From the NCBI GenBank assembly GCA_022605955.1, contig JAKCOZ010000018.1, positions 5,960,001 to 6,024,000 on the forward strand: 64,000 nt of DNA, read 5' to 3'. The translations under genes were made by a program, and so were the position numbers. Below are positions 48,901 through 61,700 of the stretch, piece by piece (the first letter of the stretch is position 1; every line of letters begins with the position of its first letter). The notes under the pieces are model-generated. The model was not told where the DNA came from. It saw only the letters and a program-made list of their open reading frames with translations, and did no database searches. This DNA is from Rallus limicola. Its lineage: Eukaryota > Chordata > Aves > Gruiformes > Rallidae.

Positions 48901-51900
48901 TTCTCAGGTAAAAGATTCTCCATCACTGATGCCAAAGTATCAGTGCTTTATTTCATCAACTACTGCTCCTGTCTATTTAATTCACTGCGGCTCCTGCTGT
49001 ACTTTCCTTCTGTCCATGATTTCTTGCCTAATCACTGAGGCATGGGCTGGCAACCAAATGAGTGTATGTATCTCTCCCATACCATTGGCTCAGGTATGGT
49101 AGAAATCTATGGTACCAATATGCAAAAGGAGTCACACTATAGATTGTATGTATAGGCCCTGAAAAAAAACCCACGGACAAAATAGTATCTTGGAGAAGTG
49201 CAGATGAGTAGTTAAAGTCTTGGGTCTTGTCAATATTAGTAGGTAACAGGTTTCTGTATCAACTGTTAGAGAGGCATAATAATAGGAACAGTTAAACAGG
49301 AATCAAGCTCTTTGAAAAGTATTTCTGGTTATGTCCAGAAAGACATAATGGTGGCTAAAATCAAGACAACCTATCACTAGGCAATAACATTGTGTTAAAA
49401 GGTGTTTCTGACATAATTCTGGTGCTGAGGAGACTACATTGGATAGTTCTCCATGCCTTTTGCATGAACTTGGGAATTTTTAGAATGTTAATTTTGTCCT
49501 GAAGCTGAGAAGAAAGAGTGTAGTGTAACTGCAGCAGGCCTTCAGCACACTCACTCAGTTCTGGTGAGTGAGCTGAAAAAGTTTTCCATAGGTGTCCATC
49601 ACCCACTTTGTTTACCCACCATCAGACTTAAGAAGTCTTTAGTAAAGCAGCAGGCAATACAAATCCTGAGAAGCAGTTATGATAGGAGACATGTAATATC
49701 TGTTCATCTGGATAAACAAATGCCAGCTTCCACAGACATGTCCTCAGAATATTGCAGAAGATAATAGCAAAACTGAGAATGTATGGAGAAAGGAATGGGA
49801 TTCACCCCCACTGCTGGAGCAAGGGGTTGTTTCTATCAAGAGGAAAAGTTCAAGTGGTGTTTGGAAGAAGGGGGCTGTATGTAAAGAAGTATCCTTTCAC
49901 TGTTCATTTTTATTCACTTTCAGCATGGAAGGCAACAGTAATCTCATTAATAGCATGGAGGGCTTTTACACTCACATATTTGTGTTCAGTACACAGGGCA
50001 TAGCCAGTTAATATTTTTATGGCACACCATTGAAAAGAAGTTGCACCTTTTTGTCTCTTTTTATCTTCTTTCCTTCCAAATTACATGGAAAACCAGGAAT
50101 CAGTTGCTCTTTCTGGCGATGCATGGTGTCTCAGGTGTCTGTACTTTTCTGTATGCAAATTTCCAACCAAAATCAGAGCCTGAAACTGAAGAAACATCTT
50201 CCTTTTGCCATGTGTATTCCTTTTGTCTTTGTGGACTTCCAAATTATGTCAAAAAGCAATTTCCCTTCCCTTCCCCCTCTTACCTCTTTCTTTATCTCTT
50301 TCTTTTCTTTTAAATAGCTTTTTCCCCCCTCATTGTTGTTCTTAGTGTACTAAGCAGAGGGTGTAATTTGGCAGGATAGCATCTTCTTTTTAACCCCAAT
50401 GCCACATTCCCTTTTCCAATTTAATAGAGAGCAGAAAATGACTTTTTTGCTTGACAGCTGTAACTAATTTAGGCATCCCTCTGGATTCTCAATTAAGGTA
50501 CAAGTATTGCTGCAGTCTATATTTGGTTTATTTACGTTCTAGAGGAGTTAGGAAGTTTGGTTTTTTTAATGTGTGTCTTTGTTTTTTCCTGGGAATAGAG
50601 TCTTCCACAAAAGAGGATTCAAAGCATTTACTCAAAAATAGTTAGTCAAAATGGCTATTGACCAACTTCTCTGTTGGGGATAAAACTTAAGCAGTGGTGC
50701 TAATGTATTATTAGTGCACAGCTGACTTCTCTTGAATGCATTCTCTCAGCTTACTGTCATGTGGTGATGCACTCCTCCAATTTCCTCCCTCCCCCCAACT
50801 CAGGAGGCACAAATTAATTCATTTCCATTTCTGCCCCGTTTCTGAGCTTGTGAGTAGTGCAATTGTCAGAAGTTGTAATATTTCTGGCAGAAATTTAAAA
50901 TACATTTACACTTAACATCTGCAGTTGGTTTTTGCCAGAGACAAGGTATTTAGGAAGATGCATCTTTGGACTGATCAGGTCTGGCAGTTCTTTTATATTA
51001 TGTTCTCAAGTTTGAAGAATAATTCAGGTTTTCGGGGTTTTTTTTTGTCACATTGCAAATGAACATATTTTTGGTTTTCTTTCTGTTTGTGAGAGATAAA
51101 GCCAAAGTGATGCTAATATTTAAAAAAATATTCTTTCTGATTACCCATTTCAAGGAAGGTTTTTGTAATTCAAATGGTAGGTATCCATAGACTAGCTGAT
51201 CCTCTCCCTCTTCAACTGCCTGCAAAGCTTTGGGCGCTAAGCATCATAAATTGTGACAATAGTTTCTAAGGTTGTTAGGCAGCTACTTGTCAATGGCAAG
51301 ATATATAGGAATTTTAACATACTCTTTTTCAAAAGTTCTTTTAATAACAATTTATGTTTTATTTATATGCTTATATTTTAAAAATGTTTTTATTCTGTTC
51401 TTTTATAATTCTCTGGGATTACAAATACACTGTAAAGGTACTTACTTCAGACTGTTAAAAAGCAGGGCTGGTACTACATGAAAGGTGTAGAAAATTGTTT
51501 GGAAATATTGTGAAGTGTAAAAACAAGAATGTCCAATAGAAGATTACTTAATATCTATGAAACACGTTTGTGCTTGATAAGCAGAAAAGAATTCTTTCCT
51601 TAGTGAGTCACTCCTCTTTTCCTTCATGAGTATGTGGGTGACAGAAATTTCACAGTTACGATGTGAAATCCAGAAACCTTCAAAACATTTGCTACAAAGG
51701 AGAAAATTCTGCGTCTAATTTTTGCAGTCTAGTTAGCAGTAGCACACCGTTCAATTATCATGGGCATTATATAAAATGATTTCTTTCTCAGAACTGTTTT
51801 GAGTACAGATGCAGTAATTTCTCTGGAAAGAAAGGGCACATTTTCAACATTGAATTGTTCAATTTGTTGAATGAGAACTAACCCTTTAGAAGTAAAAATG

Positions 51901-53560
51901 CCTGCTCTCAAACAGCTAGTCTCAACTGTCTTTGTACAGCTTGGTCCAACCCTGGGTGAAGTCAATGAGAAATCACTGACTGAGACTTATGAAGAATTAG
52001 ATACAATAGTGTATGTGTCTCAACTGTTTCTGCAGAAGAGGCAGTTATTGAGTGTGAAGAACAAGGGAAATGGCTACTAAAGAAGGAAGGCAATGAGTTG
52101 AAAACAAAATGTAACATGACAGTGAAATACCAAAGCAAGTCTGACATTTCAGACATATAGAGCAGTGTGCTGCATCCTGTCTATTCATTTTAAGCTGCTG
52201 GGGGTTGATTTAGTCATCTATACCATTTAACTTAGTAGCAAGCGGCATTAGGTGTCATGTAGCTTAGTCATTTTGTCTGGTTGACAATAGCTGAGTGGTT
52301 TTCCTAAGGGCAGATAGAAATTGTAGAGCCAAGCGTAACATGCGAGTACCTGTCCTTGCAGCAGGTATGGGTACTCTCCCTGGCAGACACTCCATAATGC
52401 CTATGGGACATTGTAGACATTGCATGTTGTGGATGGAGAGGAAATTTGCCCTCAGACACAGCCTGAAGGATATGTTGAGACAGAGAATGTTCTATATATT
52501 TTGTGTGTTGGACGAGTGATTTGAGTGACCGGTGTGTTGCCCAGGTTATCTGTATGAGTAGACCACATTCCTCAAGGTAATCCTGCCTACATTGAAAAGC
52601 AGATTCTAATTAGGTATACAAATGAAATACCTGTATTTCCTGATTTTCCTAGGCAAGATGATGAACTCATATCCCTGAGTGGGACTTTAGAAAGTCAGGC
52701 CATATGCCTGTTTTTCTAATTGTTGATCTAGCTAAATGACAGGCAAGAAAAAGGTCGAAACCTTCTTGCCTTTGTTTCTTACATGGTAACAGAACTGAAA
52801 ATAGAGATGTTCTCAATTTTCAGCTTAGAAGATTAGACTTAACTGTTCAGTACCTTCAGCTTCTGCCATCTCTTTTTTTTTTTTTTCTGTTATCTCTTAG
52901 TAGCCTTGAAGGCAATCAATTTTTGGAGGAGAAGTCCCAGTTTTATTAAGATGACAGACATGGTAAAATTGCTTAGGAAAATGCTATTGTTGAACTAAAT
53001 GTACCACTTCTATTTCTGTTATCCTTTACACAGGAAAATTCCTACTGGCCCACTAATGTGGACTTGTAGCAGGGAAAGAAAAGGTTTATTTACGTTCCTG
53101 GGCACATGGCAGCTTTTTACAATAATACCTCCAAGAGGAGTTTCCTTTAGAGATGTTTTGAATTAAGATGCTACTGGAATAGGGTCTAGCTTTGCCTTTC
53201 AAAATGTTTCAGCCTTTATAATGAAGATCATTCAGTTGTAACTGTTTAGGACATGAAAGCAAATTGTCACAAGAAGTGGTTTTGTGCATTACAAGTCTAA
53301 ACCTGTGCAAGTATTTGACTGAAATTTTTACTCACTTTCCTGATGATTACATATGAAAGCTCATACTTTTTAATTTCTTTACTGGCACAAAACACCTCTT
53401 TAATTAGGATTTTAAGATACGATGTTACATATTTGAGGTTATTAAAAAAAATTCTAGGACATGTTGATGAACTAGAAAATGGAGATAAATGGTGTCACCT
53501 TTAACAAATGCATTCCAAAATGTAAAGGAATAGCTACACAATTGGTGCAATCAAGGTTTT
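45901..53560. other. Noncoding DNA, no gene recognised
   Basis: A long stretch with chance frames only, including overlapping plus-strand frames at 50030-50317 in pyrimidine-rich sequence and 52295-52519, none with a known domain. A-runs lie near 47713 and 48574. A weak CR1-like phrase near 48800-48875 was too worn to call. Confidence 0.55.
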
Positions 53561-53995
53561 CTACTGTAATGGTGTTTTTAACAGGATTTGAGAGCCTGAA
53601 ATTGATATAGCTGTAATTAAAGTTCTGCATACTGATCTACCATGGCTTGCACATATCTCTCTTAAGGCTGTTCTACCAAAAAGCTGAAGAAACACATTCT
53701 GAAATGTATTTTTAAAGAATTTTAAGATCAAGAATATTACAAGTAAGGATATCAGCACTGAGATGGCTCCAGCAGTAACTGTGACTGGAGTCAGCAAATT
53801 AAAGAATGTACCTAAAACAGTTTTAATTGTTTCATTTTTTGGTCTACTGAAGTGGTAATTCACCTGTATGTTTGGTTTTTTGGTGTTGCATTTATAAAGC
53901 TCAATTAATGGGGTACCAAATCCTATTCTGCTTAAGGCATCTGAAATAAGAGTGCTTAAAGTTTGATGACATTTATGAAATCCTTCTCTAACTGT
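53561..53995 (-). pseudogene. Unidentified open frame with one membrane anchor, possible glycoprotein remnant
   Basis: From 53995 down to the stop at 53561-53563 the minus strand is open for 144 codons; the stretch from 53863 is the 100-codon part beginning with an alternative GTG. The frame is bounded upstream by a stop at 53996-53998, and no ATG starts it. It contains two cysteines about 27 codons apart in the first third, an N-glycosylation sequon (NET, 11th codon or so after the GTG), then one long hydrophobic segment of about 24 residues (AISVLISLLVIFLILKFF at its end) followed at once by basic residues. That is the layout of the end of a type I membrane protein. No splice acceptor precedes it, so a host exon is not favoured. 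A decayed viral or retroelement envelope end is possible, but I recognise no family signature. Confidence 0.25.
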
Positions 53996-55019
53996 CTATC
54001 CTCTTATCTCATTCACTCTTTTGTAGAAACATCTTTTCTTTTATGTCCCCTTCTGGTTCACGTTATCTCTTCTATGACTGATTTCTTATTCAGCATAAAT
54101 AATAATTTTGCTTACAGTTATCTAACTTATTTAGATTGGGAATTAAGATAATATTGCTCCAGGCTGTCTTCTTACTAGCCATGACAAAAAAGCCGACTGG
54201 CTTCAGCTCCTAGTGAATCATTCTGTTTTGGAGGAAATACAAAGTACAGTTCACTGAAATCCCATTAAAATCTTAGACACCTGTTAAAGTACAAGTGTAA
54301 TACATTTAACTGTAGAATGGAAGACAGACTGGGAGCATGAAAAATAAATGAGCACTTACAAAAACGATTGTGCTCATTTTGAAAACTCCAGAAGTTACTC
54401 TGGAAGAACCTCAAATGTTGTGACTACAACCTCCTCTTTATTTTCAGTGAGGAAACTCACTTTTAGAAAGGCCTGAATATTTAATCTCTACTGCATATAA
54501 GAAATATAGATTCTCCTGTGGTGTTGTATTTGCCTTAAGTTTTTCATTTCAGTGTTACCCCTATCTTGCTCCATGTGTATTCGTACTATAAATACTAAAT
54601 ATAATTTGTAATATTTAAAGATTACTTTGAGCTAAAACCGAAGTATTTGAATTATCAGTTCTATATTTTACCCCATTTCCATGTATCAGGCCAGTTAATT
54701 ATGTACTAAAAGATGGTATGTCTTTTAGTTTTTCCCTTCACAATAGTTACTACAATTGTAGCAGGACCTCTCTAGGAGGTGCTGCTAAGACTTCAACTTA
54801 CCTTTCCATATGGTGATAAATTTGTTCCTTTCCAGTTGGAATCATGTTCAAAGTGGAGCTTTTAATATTCTAAGGTAATAATTTAAACAATAACCAAACT
54901 GCTATTCACTAGTCTTTTACTCAGGAAGTAAAAAAAGGTAAAGCTCAGGAAGTTTTTGATGACCCTGAGAGGGGGGAAAATGAAGGAACAGAATGCTGAT
55001 AAGTTTGAAAAAAAAAACC
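53996..55019. other. Noncoding DNA, no gene recognised
   Basis: I looked here for an upstream continuation of the minus-strand open frame and found only short broken frames, for example one near 54180-54240. Nothing can be assigned. Confidence 0.5.
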
Positions 55020-55287
55020 CAAACAACCAAATTTGCCCAATAGAGTTGGTTTCTCACCTGTGAGCATGAATAGCTCATAGCACCACAGCCACCTTTCCCA
55101 CACCCTTCTCTTCTTTGGCTCAAGGAGCAGCCACTGCTGGCTTGGTAGAACCCTGCATGGGTGCACACACCACGTGCTTATCCCACAGCATGCACCCTTT
55201 TTACCCTGGGCAGATATTGAAGGTCAAGGAAGGGCAGCTGGAAGGGCAGTGATGGCCATTACAGAGTGAGCAGCAGGTGGGCGATAT

Positions 55288-55347
55288 TGACCACGTCACA
55301 ACAGGCAGCTGGCTTGCTGTGATAGCATTAGGGTCGGGATAAAAAGC
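55288..55347 (+). promoter_or_regulatory. CRE-like and TATA-like motifs, candidate promoter
   Basis: A tgaccacgtca (close to the CREB/ATF site) is followed 39 bases later by ggataaaaag (TATA-box-like), within the GC-rich block. The spacing suits a core promoter firing to the right. Only the motifs are seen; activity is an inference. Confidence 0.25.
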
Positions 55348-55696
55348 TCTGTGGGGGCAGGAATAGGCCCTAGGTTAGGAGTCAGTCTGGTGGAGAGTGC
55401 CAAGGATGGGAAGGAAAGAGTGTCCCCTTCCTTCAGGGGCTGTGCCTGGGCCCTGCTCTGGTCTAATGAGATGCAGGGTTGTCAACCCACATCTTCTGTA
55501 AGTGAGGCAGTGTGGAGAAGGTTAACGGCCTTTGCTTATGGCTGTAAACTCACCTCAAACTACTTCCCCAGAGGCATCTGCAGGAGAGGCTCCGGTGTAT
55601 TTGGGAGTCATGATTTTTAGGGACACATACCTTTGACCATGGACCAGAAGGTGCTGGATATGAGAGAGGGTGGTGAGAGTGAAGTAACCATACAGC

Positions 55697-55767
55697 TGGG
55701 GGGTTGGAAGCAAGGAGCCCTAGGACAAAGAAGTAAGTGGAGGGGGGTGTGGGGGGAAGTCAGGGTA
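55697..55767 (+). other. G-rich tract
   Basis: The plus strand contains gctggggggttggaag and then ggaggggggtgtggggggaa followed by gtcaggg. The second part has three or more G-runs with short spacers and may form a G-quadruplex. It lies within the GC-rich block. Confidence 0.4.
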
Positions 55768-57610
55768 GGGCTTTGGCTCTCTTCCTCCACCATAGCCTGG
55801 GCTTCTCCTGAACCTGTGGCCATCAACAAGCCACTTCCTTTGTACTCCTCATACACTGAATAACACCAAATGTTCAGTTTGTTAAAAGAAAACAATCGCC
55901 TTGCTTTAATTCAACGCACGAGAATGGAAAATACTGAAATAATCTGCTTATTCTTTGTTCTGGAGGCAAGATTTGGTTGTAATATTGAAATCATGGTTTA
56001 TTTAATACAGGACCTTTTTATTTCTTTGTGACATTTTAATCAGACATGCTAAAGTTGAAAATGGAAAGGTTTCAAATAATTATGTTTAATTACTTAAGCA
56101 TCATTTAATCAAAATAATCTTCAATGGTAATAATTATCATTGTCAGTTCTTTTCTCATACATACTTAGATACATCATATTAGTATCAACCTTGATTACTA
56201 TACTGACTGAAAACTGCATTCTAATTTTCTCTTTTAAATCAGCAGTGTGCCTCAGAACCATCTTTAATCCTTTATATTTACTAGTTATGTCTTCAGCAAG
56301 TGTTATAAACAACCCTAAATCCTCTAGCTTATTTATATATTACTTCAGTGTTTCAATCTATTTTTGACTATTTAGTTACCAGTCACTGGTCAATACATTT
56401 GTGTATATGCACTAATCTAATCTCTTGTACACACTGACTTATCAGTTAGGAGTAAAGTTTTTCAGTGCAACTGAGTCAATGTGAATGACTTTGTGGTTTG
56501 TGTCTCCTTTTAAAAGCTGGCTTTATGATAAGCTTATAATAAATATTACCTTTTATTTGTAATTCAGCTAATATTTAGATCTGCTGACTATTTATAATAC
56601 ATTAAATTTTAAGAAGTGGCGCTCTCAGGTTATGTCTGCATTGCAGCTGCTGAAGCATTTCTATCTGAACAGCTTGAAGTAGGCATTGGAAGCCAGAAAG
56701 ATGCTGGAAGCATGGTGGTTTGTTTGGGTTAATATAATCTGTTAAGAAGTGTGATAAATTAGTCCCTGTGGAGTTTCATGCTATCACAGTTTGACTGCTT
56801 CTGGTACCTGAGCTGGTGCGTTATAAGTTATCTTGGCTAGTGAGGTGCAGTGATAATGTGTCTCATTAATTCTAAGTCTGGAATAATTCCTCAGAAATTA
56901 GCAGAGCTCTTTAAGTATAAAGACAAAATAAACGATGGTAGTGAGGAAAGCACTCAGTTTGCTCAGGTTTGTAGGGAACATTACAGAAACAACTCTCTGT
57001 TGGTGCACAGCTGAGCACCATCTTCAAAACAGAAGAAATATTTAGGTCAGGGCACTTCCTAGATCTAGCTTTCATCCCACTCAGAGCCCTACATCTGGAG
57101 TGCAGCATCACTTTAAGGTCCGGAGACCTCCAGAAAGGGGCCTCAATGTCCCTGGGTAGCACAGACACAAAGTCATCCAGATACAGCTTTAAAATGTGCC
57201 TTTACCATGTGGTAACCCTGGGTAATGTATTTGTCACTGGTGCTGCATTAAACACCCAACAGATATGATTAACAAGGATGATAGGACTAATAATAATATC
57301 AAGACCTTATGACTATTCAATAGCATAGATAGACTTTAAGATGGGGAAATGGGAATTCTGAACATCACCATGATGGTCCAGAACTTTTAGGTAGAGAAAG
57401 AGACTGATGGAAGCAGCTGGCGTCTGCCTTGGTGCAGAACAAGCTTGTCCTCTGCTTACAGGATGAGAAGCAGTGAGACTAGTTCTTTACCTAGGAGCTA
57501 GAGCAGATCACCTTACATCCACTGTTTTTTATGAGGAGGTGGCCAATTCCCCACCACCTCCCCTTCTCACTGTTCTGGGATTACTCAATATTTGAACCAG
57601 CACTAAATCC

Positions 57611-57624
57611 CCAGGAGGGGGCAG
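57611..57624 (+). promoter_or_regulatory. CTCF-like binding motif
   Basis: ccaggagggggcag matches the CTCF core pattern CCASYAGRKGGCRS at all but one position. It sits in an isolated GC-rich patch of an AT-rich region. CTCF sites organise chromatin loops. The match is visible; binding is unproven. Confidence 0.35.
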
Positions 57625-58707
57625 GTTAAGCCTGTGTTCCACTGCTTCCTAGCAGATTTACCAGGTTAGTACTTGATTTCAGAAAGTTGTCATAAAAATA
57701 TCACCATAGAAGAGTGCAGAAGTTCCACAGAGAGGGAAGAATATGCAGTAATTTCCTTGGAGCAGCTTTTTATATTAGAGCTGTCAAGATTCATTGGAAT
57801 GAATGGAGTGATGGTGGCTCAGGTCTTCACTAGATCAGAATAGTAATAGAAGCAGGCCTCTTTTTTTCCTTTGTGTGTATTTTAAAGAAAAGTGGAAGGG
57901 AATATAAGAACACAAACATCCTGATTTAGTCCTTTGTCTGCATTTACAATACTTAATGTTTATCATCTTTCCAGCATGTATTATAATCAACAAATCCAGA
58001 ATTAATATTATTTCAGAGAAAACGAACACTTGGTGTAATCTTCCTGTATGTTCCATGACTGTGTTTTCTGTTTTGTTCTTAGGTTTTGTGTAGTTTTTGT
58101 TTTGTGTGTATTGTAGAGATTTCCAGTTTCCAGAAAGAAACATGTCTTTTAACATTCAGGAAAAGGAAAGATTAAAAAGAAGTACACCCAAGAGATTCAT
58201 TCCATGCCAGAGTTCCTTTGTCGATTCCAGTCACGTCAGATCCCTTTTAGAGTTGCAGGGGGTGTCATTCACTCTGAGCTGTAGCCTGGCGTTTGAAAGC
58301 TTCTAGCTTGCCTCTTGACATCTCCCACTCTGCTTGACTTGTTCAGTTTTATTTCCTTCACAATAATATATGGCCCTCAGAAACTCATTCTTACCTACAT
58401 TCACCTTAAGCCATTAAAGCTCTGGTTGTCTGTGAAATTTGATGTGTGTTCTTTTTTCTTTGTGATGTAACATTATTTTCACATCTGAGGATTTTAACAT
58501 TGAAATAATACAAAAGTCTTGAAACTTGTTAATAAAAGCAGTGAAACAGTAGGATTCTTTAAATTTTCCCACCTATGCCATATTAAATGGGAAGTCTTTT
58601 TGTACAACCTTATTTAGAATATGCTAATGAAGATGAATTCTGTAGTGAAATCTGCATATTCCAAATTATTGGGCTGAAGCTGGCTGTGTGAAGTAGTTTG
58701 TTTTCTT

Positions 58708-58730
58708 TTACATTTTAAATTAAAATGTAA
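58708..58730. repeat. Small perfect palindrome, 10-bp arms
   Basis: ttacatttta and taaaatgtaa flank a three-base centre. All-A/T palindromes of this size occur by chance in AT-rich DNA, so no function is claimed. Confidence 0.7.
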
Positions 58731-61700
58731 TTGGAGCTTGGTCAAAACTGCCTGAAGTTGAAGACTCTTTGCCCAGCAATAACTTAATTTAACAATAAAT
58801 TAAGAGTAGGAAAATACGGAAGACACAAAAATGAAAGGAGTTTAGACCTCCAGGGCAGAAAAAAAAAAAGGAGAAACAGGAGTACAGTAAGAAGGAGAGG
58901 AGAAGAAAATATGGTGTGCGCTGCTGTTTGGATTCTTTGGTGAACATTTCCTTTTCTGACTTCTGATGCAAGGGTCTTTTCCTTATCCTTTGGAGGTTAA
59001 ATGCTTTTGGGTTATAGTTTGGCCAGATCTCTACACCTGTTTGGCAAGCGTCAGCAGCTACAGTGGGCTCCAACCAAGGAGAGCAGCAGGAGGTGATATA
59101 AATGGTGTGAGTTAAGCAGATCAGGACATAAGGAAAGTAGATAGTGGATTTTTCTGGAACTTGGGCTTTCTGTTAACTTTGTATGACGAGAAGAGATGGG
59201 ATTGCTCTCACCACAAAACATAGAGGTTAGAGTAGATAACAAGGAGCCTTGTGGGGCATCAGTGTCAGTGAATTTGAATAGGTAATTTAGAATTATAATT
59301 GCCTTTACATCATCTTCAATGAACAGACACGCTGTTCCAGAGGAAAATTCCAAGCAGGAACTTTTTTTTTCTCTCTTTTTGTGTCATATATAAGGAACAA
59401 AAAAAGATTCTCAGAGCCTGAAATTAGGTAGCACGGTTATTGGTGCTTTGCTTTTCTGAGCTATCTCTATGAATTTGGATGCCGTTATATTTTTGTGAAC
59501 ATACAGGTAAATTTTGGATTGGTAAACACAGACTGCAGGTATCAACTTGCACGTGGTTTGTTGAGTTTACAAAGATTTAATAGGTCATAGAGAATTAAAA
59601 TGAATTACTAGTGAAGCAATTAGGAACTGCCTTCTTCGAGATATTTGCCAGCATAATTGTGCTCTGTTGATGCAGAACCTACTTATGGACTGAACTTATA
59701 TTTCAGTGTGAAGTCAAATGAAGTAATTTAAAGCTATTGGGTTGCTTATTAGTGTACATAGCCACTGTATATGTTTATGCAGCCTGTTACCCTTCCCATC
59801 TGAACAAAAAGGAACTAAAGTTCCTCTTTCAATCACATAAGAAGAGGTGGTTTCCCAGGAGGTCTCATTAGACTGGATGTTTTCAGCATTACTCATTACT
59901 CATTTTCTTTAGCAGGCATTTTTCTGGTTGTAGAAATGTCACTGACAATACAGCAAACCAGGGAGGTTTCAGGAATACTGTACCTACTTAATTAATCTTG
60001 GTTGGTGTTCTGGACCTGCATAGCTGCTAGGGTAATAATAAGTACAAAGGTTTAGTACAGAAAATGCCCATCCACAAATACCTTAGGATGTCTAATGCAA
60101 TATAATAAAACTGAAAAGGCTATAAATAACATGGCAATTGAGTTGCTTGGAAAGTGAACAGGAACAAAATGAAATCATAAGGTAATGATTTTGTGGCATC
60201 ATCTCCAAATTTTTACCTAAAATAATACTCTCTAGAATTATTTTAACCAAAGTGAACACCAGAGCCTGCAAGGATGCAGACATACATGGTAGCTTAAAGT
60301 ACTTACATGGCATTGATGCCTAGAAAGCCCATCTGAGACAGATGCTGTGTTCTGCCAGGCACTGTATAAGCAATATTTAAGATATTATGTTTCTTTATAA
60401 AAAAAGATGACTCCTGTTCTTTGAAGATTTCATCAAGAATTTATATTATTATATGAAGGCAATGGTCCTAGAACAATTTAAAAGCTGATAATTGAAAAAG
60501 GAGAATCTGAAGGCACATTTCCTTCCTACAAGCGAGACTGCAAACCTCATTCATTCATAAATGCTGTGTCAGTCTGAACAAGATTCCTGGTAGTGGTTCA
60601 TCCACACACAGTTTGTAAGCTACCAAAAGCAATTTGAATCAATTAGTCTGCCTTTCTGTATGACTTATTTGAATTTCCTGTGCTAGTTTCTGAACCAAAG
60701 CAATCTGTGATTTATTTGAACTAAATCACTGTTCACCCAACTTCCTTTGTAGGCCCTTGAATGGTTTCCAGAGTAGCTGCAGACTCTTAAGTAGGAATTT
60801 AGGTTATGGCAATACAACTGTTCCTGGTCTGGAATGAACCACAAAGCTGAGGTGAGCTCAAAGGAAGAACACTTTAATTTGTAGATTTTCCTTTACTTTT
60901 TTTTTTCTGTTAAATTGCTTATTACTGTGCTAGTTAAAGCTGTAAAGTCTTTTTGCATCCTTTTCCAAGATGCTGTGTGTGGACATACTTGCGTATACTT
61001 AGTGTGATGCCTTGCATCACTTAGTGGATGACATTTATTGGGTCAACACTGTTACATTTGCAGCAAAACTGCAGTGGCTAGAAGGGAAGGCCAAGAAACT
61101 TGTCCTTCCTTTCTTGGACTGTGTTATATAAGTGTGGTCCCTTCTCTTGAAGCTGTTCTACATATTGTGAAGTGTGTAAACCCTTGAACACCAAGTAATT
61201 TTTTCGGTTTATCCATTATCTGTGAGAGTTCAAGCATGAGCATACAGCTCAAGCGTGGTTCTGTGTCACTTGTTTTTTTCTCTGCCTTCTAGACTGAATA
61301 CTCCAGTTTAGCTGTTAAGGATGCTTTGCAGAAGTGTGACAAGGGAGCATGACTAAGTTAACTTTTCTGGTGAGTAAAAGTAAAAAAAATAAAAATGTTT
61401 GGTTGTATCATCTGGTATTTTAAAGTCTAGAATGCATTCTACTTTTGCTTTTCTTCATTACATGGGAGGATGATGGGCTGCTGTAACAAATGTTCTTCAG
61501 AATGATTTGAAGATCTCCTTCATCTTGCTGAGATACATGAATGTATATAGAAGGAAAAAAAAGTAATATATAGTCAAAGTTCCTGCACTCCAAGCAAAGC
61601 AAGAAGTGAAAATAGATCAAAATAGATTACTCACAAGTAAAAGGATCAATATTTTTGTGATTTATCCCCTTTCATTACTGGCTACTCAGCACCAGCTGTT

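Larger units (their letters stand above)
55020..55870. other. GC-rich block, possible worn LTR or promoter-like region
   Basis: This 850-bp block is clearly richer in G and C than its flanks and stays open in several frames for that reason. On the plus strand it carries a CRE-like tgaccacgtca at 55288-55298, a TATA-like ggataaaaag at 55338-55347 about 40 bp further, and G-runs at 55697-55767. This arrangement is typical of a retroviral LTR or other promoter. It does not match the LTR family found elsewhere in the window, and I could not place its ends. A GC-rich unique sequence or an unrecognised repeat are alternatives. No protein domain is visible in its frames (55351-55620 plus, 55617-55895 minus). 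Confidence 0.35.

Noticed and set aside
50030..50317. Overlapping plus-strand frames of 95 and 90 codons
   Set aside because: They occur in pyrimidine-rich sequence, in two frames at once, and encode low-complexity F/S/L-rich peptides.
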